From Bacteroidota bacterium (GTDB taxonomy: Bacteria > Bacteroidota > Ignavibacteria > Palsa-1295): a stretch of DNA of 36,786 nt. Of this stretch, positions 9,546 to 16,922 are shown piece by piece. Location of the stretch: NCBI GenBank assembly GCA_021324735.1, contig JAJPIO010000011.1, positions 86,612 to 123,397 on the forward strand, written 5' to 3'. Position numbers and translations under genes: made by a program. The first letter of the stretch is position 1; each line of letters begins with the position of its first letter. The notes under the pieces were generated by a model, which worked only from the letters and a program-made list of their open reading frames with translations, was not told the DNA's origin and did not search any database.

Positions 9546-11669
9546 TTACTCACCGGCCACAATAGCCACGCGCTCCTTAATATTAAGTTTCTCTGAAGAG
9601 AGGATGCAGGTATAAAAACCTCTTGGAAGTCCGAAGCGCTCGATACGGATGCTGTATGGCCCCATCGCGAACTGCGAATTTGCTATGTGTCGAACTTCAC
9701 GACCCAGTTCATCATACAAGACGATATCGAGATCGCCGGAAGCCGGCATCGAAAAACTGATCGTCGTGTAAAGCGAAAATGGATTCGGCGATGCAGTCAC
9801 CCCCAGCACCGTCGGTGCTCCGGGGGTCACACCGGCTGCTGCATCCGGATAGAACGTAAAGTCGCGTTCGGCCGGCTCGAGATTGAACTGTGCTGCGGTA
9901 TGACTATAAATTTTTACCGTGCCGCGTATCGGATCGGAAAGCGCGCGATCAGTCACGAGATGTATCTGGGCCGTGCCACCAATATCTAAGCGCCCAATAT
10001 CACTTGCAACATCTTCCCTGAAGTGAATACCGGTCGGAAGTGTGCTGTTCGTTACAAAGACGGCGCTATCAAGATAGACTGGTGCATAACAAGTATTGCG
10101 GAAGTCGATCGTATTTCCATGATGCCCATTTTTTGCTTCGGGCGGATACTCGATGAAAAGAGCACGCTTTGGTACGAGCAAAGCGCCCGCCGTATAACCA
10201 TACGAAATAACGGGCCCCATGCCATAGCTTAGGATCGTAAATCCCTGATCCGGAGTGGATGTGCTCGTGATAACATTTGCGCCAGGTTTAAGTCCGGACC
10301 AATCCACAAACGCATAAGAATTACCATTATAGGTACCAGGCACCGTGGTAAATGCGGCAGCCGGTATTGGCGAACCGTTAAGCGTAATCGTCCCTTTCGA
10401 ACGCGCCTCCGTTGCAATGGCTAAGTGTTGGACGGCAAAAGCTGGGTCAGTGCTTGCAAAGAATGTAAAGTTATTATAGGACTGATCGACCGGAGGAACG
10501 AGCGCAAGCGAAGGATCGCCATTACCGCCGCCAGTAAACGAGGTATGGAAATACTCTCCAACCTGAAGAGGATTCGTACCCTGAACCAGAACGGGCTTAT
10601 GAATAAGTGAATCTGCGAATTGATTGCGATTCAACGTTACCCAATTCACACCGTTAACCGTAACGGTAGTATTGTCATCCAGCGCAAGGACCCGCATGAG
10701 GTCACCGCCGGGGTTCTTTGAACCATCATCTAAAACATCGACTGCATTCAGAACGAACGCATGTCCCCATACGCTTGTCGGCAGCATTGCCTCGAGTAGC
10801 ATATCGCGGCTGGTGTTACCTTGCGTATTGATAAAGCCAGCAGGGATTTCTGTGCGAGCATGACTACCGTATACCGCTACGGGATGGTTTGCGGATACCA
10901 TTGAACCGGTCAGATCGAGACCCGGAATACGCTGATCGGTTTGAAGCTGGACGCATTGGCCGCTTTGGAGTGTAACCTGGAACGGTACACCTGCGGCATG
11001 ACCGCCCAGCGTAGGCGCCGATGGCGTGAGTGTAACGATCGTATTATCTTCAAAAGCCGCTACAGCAAATTGTGATGGCAACCACGTGCTTGTATCAATT
11101 ACGGGATTTGTCGAATTCTGATATGAAAGAATTCGATAATCGGTACCGGAGGATTGGTGTGGCAGGGCGAGGAATGCGTCTGCGGAAAAGACTTTATAAT
11201 TCATTCCGTAGCACGCGATCGGCGCTGAAGACTGCACGCGTACAACCCGGTTATCGGTATCGCCATGACTGGTGATCCAGAGATCCCACAACGCTGGGTC
11301 ATTCGTAATGCGATACGTTTGAGATCCATTCGGCTGCAGTACGAACACTTTTTTGAAATTCGGATAACGGCGCGACGTGATCGTTACCGTATCAACATCG
11401 CCAAGCGAAGCCATATAGATCTCGATATAGGAACTATCACCAAAGGTTTGAGTCGGATCGATATTTTGTTCGAAGCAAAGAAGAAAATCGGTACCGCTGC
11501 TTTTCGGTGTACTGTTGGAGGTGACATCGCAATCGACACAATCGCCATTGGCAAACGAGCGATGAGGTGCGATCGCCAGTAACGCAACTACAAAGAGGAT
11601 CGTGAGCGCGAGGCTTGTTAGAGAACGATTGAAATTACCGGACATCCGTATCGGGCTTTTTGAATTCAT
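9546..11669 (-). CDS. Secreted IgGFc-binding-type protein with T9SS tail (first gene of the tandem set)
   Basis: Shortest paralog, 707 residues from ATG 11669. The frame is open 123 bp further upstream, but ATG 11669 is preferred: an AGGA sits 9 bases before it and the protein then starts with a charged n-region and one strong hydrophobic segment (SLALTILFVVALLAI) ending SFA. The IgGFc-binding N-terminal module fills about residues 40-500 (SSGTDFLLCFEQ, PVAVYGSHARTEIPAG, TSRDMLLEAMLPTSVWG). A single short Ig-like region follows (TIDFRNTCYAPVYLDS), then a T9SS type A sorting domain (ASPNPFSLYTTISF to ERVAIVAGE). A CVDCD cysteine pair just after the signal is peculiar to this copy. It heads the minus-strand run that continues through the two larger paralogs to comEC. 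Confidence 0.9.
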   Translation of the reverse strand: MNSKSPIRMSGNFNRSLTSLALTILFVVALLAIAPHRSFANGDCVDCDVTSNSTPKSSGTDFLLCFEQNIDPTQTFGDSSYIEIYMASLGDVDTVTITSRRYPNFKKVFVLQPNGSQTYRITNDPALWDLWITSHGDTDNRVVRVQSSAPIACYGMNYKVFSADAFLALPHQSSGTDYRILSYQNSTNPVIDTSTWLPSQFAVAAFEDNTIVTLTPSAPTLGGHAAGVPFQVTLQSGQCVQLQTDQRIPGLDLTGSMVSANHPVAVYGSHARTEIPAGFINTQGNTSRDMLLEAMLPTSVWGHAFVLNAVDVLDDGSKNPGGDLMRVLALDDNTTVTVNGVNWVTLNRNQFADSLIHKPVLVQGTNPLQVGEYFHTSFTGGGNGDPSLALVPPVDQSYNNFTFFASTDPAFAVQHLAIATEARSKGTITLNGSPIPAAAFTTVPGTYNGNSYAFVDWSGLKPGANVITSTSTPDQGFTILSYGMGPVISYGYTAGALLVPKRALFIEYPPEAKNGHHGNTIDFRNTCYAPVYLDSAVFVTNSTLPTGIHFREDVASDIGRLDIGGTAQIHLVTDRALSDPIRGTVKIYSHTAAQFNLEPAERDFTFYPDAAAGVTPGAPTVLGVTASPNPFSLYTTISFSMPASGDLDIVLYDELGREVRHIANSQFAMGPYSIRIERFGLPRGFYTCILSSEKLNIKERVAIVAGE

Positions 11670-11901
11670 AGCGTAGGGTCCTATAAGAGTTAAAGATATC
11701 GCATGAATGAGGTTCGACCCAAAAGATCGACTTCCTTCATCCGTGCGGACCGACAGTCGCGAAAATACGACATTTGAAAGCAGAATCGCCAATGTGTGAT
11801 TGCCGATGAGCGACCAAATGAAATATCACTCGAACATGAGTCACTCGTACCTGACATATCAGGAAGACACATGAGGCTAAAAAAAGTAACTTTTCAAATA
11901 T

Positions 11902-12381
11902 TTATCCCGATTTGGCAGTCGATTCGCGCTCCAGCATGATCGTAACCGGGCCGTCATTCGTCAGTTCGACTACCATTTTTGCCCTGAATCGGCCTTCGGC
12001 TACCCGAGCCTCGCCTAACCGAGTCCGTAACTGACTGACGAACTGATTGTAAAGGTGTTCGGCCTTGCCTGGCTCAGCCGCTCGAATGAAGCTCGGTCTA
12101 TTACCTTTCGGAAGATCGCCATATAGCGTGAACTGACTTACTGCCAGTACGCTACCGCCGATATCCTCGACAGACAGGTTCATTTTGCCCAAATTGTCTT
12201 CGAAAATGCGAATTTGGGCTACTTTTTCGACCATCCATCGGACTTCCTCGAGCGTATCGCTTTCACGAATACCCACGAGCGCTAGCAGTCCATTCGCAAT
12301 GGTACCGGTCAATTCCCTGCTGCCATCTTCCAGCACGACCCTTACCGAGGCACGGCTAACCCGCTGTAAAAGAATTCGCAT
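11902..12381 (-). CDS. dtd: D-aminoacyl-tRNA deacylase
   Basis: Removes D-amino acids (and glycine wrongly loaded on tRNA-Ala) from tRNA in the cytoplasm, protecting translation. The 159-residue protein matches DTD along its whole length: MRILLQRVSRASV at the start, KMNLSVEDIGG, the active-site SQFTLYGD segment (from residue 82), GNRPSF, and the Gly-cisPro loop NDGPVT (142-147). It is about 10 residues longer than usual, from a small insertion near residue 17-22 and a C-terminal tail. ATG 12381 gives the canonical MR-start. It lies alone, divergent from the sigma-factor gene and 232 bp upstream of the IgGFc-type run. Confidence 0.97.
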   Translation of the reverse strand: MRILLQRVSRASVRVVLEDGSRELTGTIANGLLALVGIRESDTLEEVRWMVEKVAQIRIFEDNLGKMNLSVEDIGGSVLAVSQFTLYGDLPKGNRPSFIRAAEPGKAEHLYNQFVSQLRTRLGEARVAEGRFRAKMVVELTNDGPVTIMLERESTAKSG

Positions 12382-12751
12382 TATGAGCTTTTGTTACAGG
12401 TCGAAAGAAAAATGGCCTTCTTCCTTTCGTTTCCCATAGAAGATATATATCTAAAAATGACCCTATATCACTTGTAACTTCTCCCCTCGGGCCGTGTTTT
12501 TTCAGGGAATGGCATTACCGCGGACGCTCAACCGGCAGGCAACCGGACCGGACTTAGGAGTCCGGAGATCGTCGCCTGCTTCCCAGTCCGGAATCGTATC
12601 CACCGTTGCCGCAGGTGTGCCAGCCCCTTTGAACGACGCAGTGCAGCCCAACTCTCGTGAATCGAAGCTCGGTTCTCATAATCGTTCACATCGAACGGAG
12701 TCTTCGCTTCGCACCGAGCGCAAGGAGGCCTTCACTCGGTATGCGGCGGCA
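12382..12751 (+). other. Divergent control region and leader of the ECF sigma gene
   Basis: This 370-bp stretch separates dtd from the first residue of recognisable sigma-factor domain. From 12494 it is open in frame with the sigma gene, but the encoded residues are low-complexity (Ser/Arg/Pro-rich) and match no sigma region, so I treat it as probable leader. It contains the nested hairpin at 12535-12579 and a strong AAGGAGG at 12722-12728. That motif is 12 bases before a five-codon frame, ATGCGGCGGCAATGA (12741-12755), whose stop overlaps the sigma ATG at 12752. This resembles a translational-coupling leader, but that is inference. Near 12441-12460 the DNA is AT-rich (GATATATATCT) and may hold promoters for both directions. 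Confidence 0.4.
12535..12579 (+). promoter_or_regulatory. Nested perfect hairpin in sigma-gene leader
   Basis: Outer stem GCAGGC (12535-12540) pairs with GCCTGC (12574-12579); inner stem CCGGACT (12548-12554) pairs with AGTCCGG (12559-12565) around a TAGG loop. All 13 pairs are perfect. A third copy of AGTCCGG occurs at 12584-12590 and could compete for the inner stem, giving an alternative fold. No T-run follows, so it is not an intrinsic terminator. I do not recognise it as a known riboswitch class. Confidence 0.5.
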
Positions 12752-13321
12752 ATGAATGATGGCATTGCATCGCTATCGGATGCCGAACTGCTCGTGCGAT
12801 TTCGCGAACACGGTGACGAACGGGCATTTGCTGAGTTATATGAGCGGCATAAATCGGAGATCTATACCTATTGCCTCCGAATGATGGGAGGCGACCGGGA
12901 TAAAGCGAGCGACGTCTTTCAGGAAGTGTTTATTAAGGCCTTCGAAAAGGCCGAGCAATTTCGGAGCGGGACAAATGTCGTCGGGTGGATCTATATGATC
13001 GCTCGAAATATGTGCCTTAATGCGATCCGCAATGAGCGACCCTGCGAAAAATTAGAGGAACAAACGCGGTTGGAATCGTTCGACCGAAGCCTCGCTCCGG
13101 AGTATAATGAGGAGCAGCATTTTCTTCGCCGAAAATTAGAAGAGGCGCTTCAATCATTGCCGGTAGAATTTCGTGAACCGTTCATATTACGGGAATTCGA
13201 TGGCTTCAGTTATCGAGAGATCGCTACGATGACCGGCACAACACTGGGGATGACAAAAGTTAGGATTTATCGTGCAAAACAGCGCATGCGTGAATTACTC
13301 TCGAACGAACTTGCAATGTGA
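12752..13321 (+). CDS. ECF-type RNA polymerase sigma factor
   Basis: Directs RNA polymerase to an alternative promoter set, probably for envelope or surface stress given its partners. From ATG 12752 the protein has 189 residues, the normal ECF length; a start at 12494 would add 86 residues with no domain. Sigma region 2 runs from LLVRFREHGDERAFAELYERH to GWIYMIARNMCLNAIRN and includes DVFQEVFIKAFEKAEQF. Region 4 includes LEEALQSLPVEFREPFILRE and the helix-turn-helix FSYREIATMTGTTLGMTKVRIYRA. The regulator gene follows 37 bp downstream on the same strand. The family is certain; the start and the regulon are not. Confidence 0.9.
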   Translation: MNDGIASLSDAELLVRFREHGDERAFAELYERHKSEIYTYCLRMMGGDRDKASDVFQEVFIKAFEKAEQFRSGTNVVGWIYMIARNMCLNAIRNERPCEKLEEQTRLESFDRSLAPEYNEEQHFLRRKLEEALQSLPVEFREPFILREFDGFSYREIATMTGTTLGMTKVRIYRAKQRMRELLSNELAM

Positions 13322-13358
13322 CCACGACATACAATGATTTGCAATTGACGAGACGATT

Positions 13359-14654
13359 ATGATAGTGGAAGATAAAATACTCGCATATTTAGATGGTTCG
13401 CTGGGCGAACAGGAGAGCGAAGAGCTCCTGGAGACGCTTGCTGTGAGCCCGGAAAAGCGAGCATTGCTGGAAGAGCATTTACGCTTAAAAGATATTCTTG
13501 CGCTCGGCAAGAAAGCGTATAGCGTACCGCTCGAAACAGAGCGTGCCTTGGCGGAGCGGTTGCCAGCTCTTGCAGGACGCGGAAAACTGGCGCCACTCGC
13601 TCGAACGCCATTCTCCGGCCTTACTCGGTGGATGGCTACCCATCCGTTCCGAACGAGCATGGGAGTAGGCGCCTTCGCGCTTCTCGCCGGACTTACTTTC
13701 TTCGCTGTTCGATCGAACATTATTGAGAGTACAACTGCAAACACATCACGGAATTTCGCCGCAACTCGGAATAACTTACAGGTCACGCATCAATATGATG
13801 TAGCGCAAAGCCAGTTGCAGCAGCCAGATTTGCCTATAAATAATATTCACAGGAATTTAGCTGCTACTAATAGGCCTCAAAGCGTACAGCAGGCGCCTGC
13901 CAACCCTACGCTTAATTCGGGTAACGAGCCGATACAAAGCACATCTGTTAGTAACGATCACTCTGAAGAAGCTTCTCTCTCTTCCGTAAAGAGTTACGAT
14001 CAGGCTATCGCCATTCCTGGGACCGCGATAGCACATACACTACACGAGATCGCGCTCGGCGGACCGGCTGGCATTCATCCATTATCACTCGGCGTGAATG
14101 GTTTACTCGGCGCGGCGTACTTGCCTCAACTTTCTACACTACCATCCCCGGCTACACAATTTACGAGTCCGCTTGCACTTACTTTCGATTGGGACATCAC
14201 ACCCAATTTTGCAATTGGCCTCGAAGCCGGTGAGATCCTTCGCGCAACGATGGTACAACGTGTCGATTCATCGGCGCCCGTTGGCTACACCGATTATAGT
14301 CATATATTTTATTCGAGTTCGTTCACTCAGGATATAGCATATTACGGCTCGATCACGCTACACTATACGATTGCTCCAGAGAGTGACTGGCCGATTCGAA
14401 TTGGTGTTGCACCTGGCATGACGCTCAACGGAGAAGGAACGCTCATCGGTACTATCGGTGTGTCACGAGTTCTGACATCGAGCCTTGTATTCGATATGAA
14501 CCTGACAGCAGGACGTATATTCGGTACACCGGTGCAATCCACTTCCTCGACTTCCACCAATGGTATTGTTGGCACCGTTCACAACAATGGTTTTGCACCG
14601 ACCACGTATACCTCGCTCGTAGGTCTGCGCGCAGGCCTGCGCTACCGTATATGA
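13359..14654 (+). CDS. Anti-sigma-like membrane protein with C-terminal beta-barrel-like domain
   Basis: 431 residues directly after the ECF sigma gene. Residues 1-60 are an acidic helical cytoplasmic segment typical of anti-sigma N-termini (ILAYLDGSLGEQESEELLE), but lacking the HxxxCxxC zinc motif of the ZAS class. One transmembrane helix lies at about 99-117 (TSMGVGAFALLAGLTFFAV). A 125-residue Gln/Asn/Pro/Ser-rich linker follows, and then about 190 residues of alternating beta-strands (LALTFDWDITPNFAIGLEAG, SITLHYTIAP, VGLRAGLRYRI at the very end) that look like a small outer-membrane-barrel or similar antiparallel fold. A sensor half of this kind joined to an anti-sigma half is unusual. 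Its stop overlaps the next ATG by 4 bp. The anti-sigma role is inferred from position and topology. Confidence 0.72.
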   Translation: MIVEDKILAYLDGSLGEQESEELLETLAVSPEKRALLEEHLRLKDILALGKKAYSVPLETERALAERLPALAGRGKLAPLARTPFSGLTRWMATHPFRTSMGVGAFALLAGLTFFAVRSNIIESTTANTSRNFAATRNNLQVTHQYDVAQSQLQQPDLPINNIHRNLAATNRPQSVQQAPANPTLNSGNEPIQSTSVSNDHSEEASLSSVKSYDQAIAIPGTAIAHTLHEIALGGPAGIHPLSLGVNGLLGAAYLPQLSTLPSPATQFTSPLALTFDWDITPNFAIGLEAGEILRATMVQRVDSSAPVGYTDYSHIFYSSSFTQDIAYYGSITLHYTIAPESDWPIRIGVAPGMTLNGEGTLIGTIGVSRVLTSSLVFDMNLTAGRIFGTPVQSTSSTSTNGIVGTVHNNGFAPTTYTSLVGLRAGLRYRI

Positions 14655-15361
14655 CAGTAAAACTACCGGCTTTTCTTTCTGTCATCGTTCTTGGAGCGAT
14701 CATGTATAGTTGCTCGCAACCGATCGATCCGCCAAGTGCATCGATCGGCGCGCCGTTCCAGGCCCAGGATTTTTTCTGGCAAGGACCAAACCTTCAGCGA
14801 GGCATCGATTACAATGTCATTCGCAATGGCGCACCACAGGAACATATACTCACCTCGCAAGACAATATCCACGTTTACGATGCGGCTACCAATGGCGTGG
14901 CGCTAAAACGGACCGGCACCGCCGATTCTATTCTTATAGATAGTATGGGCGCAAATTCAATCTTTAGTTTGCCGGCAGGATATTTTTTTGGTAAAGATTC
15001 TGCACGAGGAAGCTTACTGCTTCTTTACCGACCACAAATGGATTCCGGCAAGACATGGAATGCCGGTACCTTATCCGGGCCGGGACTAACGAGCGGCGTA
15101 CCCATCATTGCGCGTGTGCTAGACCGTGATGATACGCTTCACATTCCGCCTGTTCGCGCCGGAGCAGATAGTGTTTTTGGCGACTCTTTCCGTATTGCTT
15201 ATACACCCATGATCGGTACTGATACACTACAGACCGCACCATTTTATTGGGTAGTTTATTTTGCAAAGAATGTCGGTCCGGTCCTGATCGAGCAGTTGTC
15301 CTACAAATATGACATGAGATATACCTTGGGCGACCAGGCCCAGCTTATTCGTCGCTTTTAG
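14651..15361 (+). CDS. Predicted lipoprotein, third gene of sigma-factor operon
   Basis: 236 residues with a type II signal: a hydrophobic segment (FLSVIVLGAIMYSC) ends in a lipobox with Cys21 as the modified residue, followed by Ser and Gln. The rest is mainly beta-rich with no family I recognise. Phrases such as FSLPAGYFFGKDS and FYWVVYFAKNVGPV recall generic periplasmic lipoprotein folds. ATG 14651 overlaps the anti-sigma stop (ATGA), so the two are translated together, and the product probably works in the same sensing path at the outer membrane. Function unknown. Confidence 0.8.
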   Translation: MTVKLPAFLSVIVLGAIMYSCSQPIDPPSASIGAPFQAQDFFWQGPNLQRGIDYNVIRNGAPQEHILTSQDNIHVYDAATNGVALKRTGTADSILIDSMGANSIFSLPAGYFFGKDSARGSLLLLYRPQMDSGKTWNAGTLSGPGLTSGVPIIARVLDRDDTLHIPPVRAGADSVFGDSFRIAYTPMIGTDTLQTAPFYWVVYFAKNVGPVLIEQLSYKYDMRYTLGDQAQLIRRF

Positions 15362-15423
15362 CTTCCCCTCGCCGTATTTTTGTACGATGGATTTTCGGCC
15401 ATCCGTTGCTCTCTTTTGTAATT

Positions 15424-16200
15424 ATGTTGCTCAATACACGTTTTTTGCCATGCGCTTCGAGCGCAGAACATCTTGTCGTATTACTTCACGCATTTCCGCT
15501 TTCCGGTACCATGTGGATGCGGATGGTTTCACATCTGGAATCGTTGCGAGATGACACTGCTTTTTTGATCGTAGATTTTCCCGGGTTTGGCGAGTCACAA
15601 ATAAGGAATAACTGGAGTCTGGCTGCTCTTCCGCTCGAGCTTCGTGCCGCGATCGAAGAGCATTCACGGAAGAAGGTAACCGTCGCGGGGCTCAGCCTCG
15701 GCGGATATCAGGCGTTCGAATTCTATCGGATGAATCCTGGCCTCGTTCGCGCATTAGCCCTTTCAAACACCAAAGCGGAAGCAGATACGAAGGTGGAAAA
15801 AGAGGACCGCATGAGTTTTGCGCAGGATACGAACGAGCGCGGATCCGAGGCAGCAATCGACCGGCTCTATTCCAAGTTTGTAACTGAAAATACCGATCCC
15901 GAAATTGCGATCGATATTCGCTCGTGGATCAGTGAAGCAAAACCGGAAGCGATCGTTGCAGCGCTCCATGCAATGGCCGCACGTCACGATTCGAACGATC
16001 TTTTACCACTGGTCACCGTCCCGTCCCTTGTTATCGCGGGCTCTCGGGACACGATCGCAAGGCCGGAGGTCATGCGAACGATGGCAAGTAAACTGGAAGA
16101 TTCTACGTTCGTCGAGATCAAAGGAGCAGCACACCTAACGGCCGTCGAACGACCCGAGGAATGGGCAGAAGCGCTCGCCAGTTTTTTAGACAGGGTTTAG
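15424..16200 (+). CDS. Alpha/beta-fold hydrolase
   Basis: Cytoplasmic hydrolase of the alpha/beta superfamily, 258 residues from ATG 15424; a TTG 18 bp upstream is the alternative start. The oxyanion segment is LLHAFPLSG (about 20-28), followed by DFPGFGES. The nucleophile elbow is GLSLGG with Ser91; Asp209 (SRDT) and His237 (AAHLTA) complete the triad at normal spacing. A cap domain lies between about 115 and 190. It resembles the MhpC/BioH/proline-iminopeptidase group, but the substrate cannot be read from sequence. It lies 62 bp after the lipoprotein gene and 64 bp before trmH. Confidence 0.88.
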   Translation: MLLNTRFLPCASSAEHLVVLLHAFPLSGTMWMRMVSHLESLRDDTAFLIVDFPGFGESQIRNNWSLAALPLELRAAIEEHSRKKVTVAGLSLGGYQAFEFYRMNPGLVRALALSNTKAEADTKVEKEDRMSFAQDTNERGSEAAIDRLYSKFVTENTDPEIAIDIRSWISEAKPEAIVAALHAMAARHDSNDLLPLVTVPSLVIAGSRDTIARPEVMRTMASKLEDSTFVEIKGAAHLTAVERPEEWAEALASFLDRV

Positions 16201-16264
16201 GATTCGTATACTTTTACCAAATCGTACCATTTCCTCGACCTTGCACACTTAAACCCTTCTTTGT

Positions 16265-16906
16265 ATGGGTAACGATTCTTTCAATTTTAAGTCAGCAGAA
16301 CGATCGGAGAAGATCGATCGCGCACTTGCCAACCGGCAACCGACTCTCACCGTCGTGCTCGAGAATATTCACGATCCTCATAACGTCAGCGCGATCCTTC
16401 GTTCGTGTGATGCCGTAGGTGTGCTCACAGTTCATCTGCTTTATTATATCGAAAGCTTTCCCAAAGTAGATAACGGACCTTCGCGCGGTGCCCATAAATG
16501 GTTAGAGTACGAACGGCATAGATCAGTACAGGAGTGCTTCGATAAACTCCACGGTGAAGGATATTCTATCATCGCCACACGTCTCGATCAAACCGCTCGC
16601 TCGCTCTTCGCCTGCGATTTTACTAAGCCGACCGCAATAGTCCTTGGCAATGAGCATCGCGGTATTTCGGATGAAGTGGTTCGTCTCGCGGACGAACTCG
16701 TCTATATACCAATGATGGGCATGGCAGAAAGCCTAAATGTCTCGGTAGCTTCTGCTGTGTGTTTGTTCGAGGCTTTACGTCAGCGTGCGGCAAAAGGAAT
16801 GTACTCGGAGCTTTCGACTGTAGGTATGAACGAACGCTCATCCAACACGCCGCAACTTTCGCCGGAAGCACTCCGTTCGAAAACACTCGAATGGCAACTA
16901 AAATAG
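16265..16906 (+). CDS. trmH: tRNA (guanosine-18) 2'-O-methyltransferase, TrmH/SpoU family
   Basis: Methylates the ribose of G18 in the D-loop of tRNA using S-adenosylmethionine. The 213-residue protein follows TrmH closely: RQPTLTVVLENIHDPHNVSAILRSCDAVGV (motif 1 with the conserved Asn and Arg), AIVLGNEHRGIS (motif 2), and IPMMGMAESLNVSVASAVCLFEALRQR (motif 3 of the SPOUT knot). After GMY the C-terminal extension is shorter than in E. coli TrmH. ATG 16265 is the natural start. The next gene begins 16 bp downstream, so the two are probably cotranscribed, although their functions look unrelated. Confidence 0.95.
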   Translation: MGNDSFNFKSAERSEKIDRALANRQPTLTVVLENIHDPHNVSAILRSCDAVGVLTVHLLYYIESFPKVDNGPSRGAHKWLEYERHRSVQECFDKLHGEGYSIIATRLDQTARSLFACDFTKPTAIVLGNEHRGISDEVVRLADELVYIPMMGMAESLNVSVASAVCLFEALRQRAAKGMYSELSTVGMNERSSNTPQLSPEALRSKTLEWQLK

Positions 16907-16922
16907 TTTCTCCACTCACTTG

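Noticed and set aside
12535-12579. Known riboswitch class (for example SAM or cobalamin)
   Set aside because: The conserved core sequences of those classes are not present; only nested stems are seen.
12494-12751. N-terminal extension of the sigma factor
   Set aside because: Low-complexity residues with no sigma region; ATG 12752 gives the usual ECF length. Kept as leader, not as coding, though not excluded.
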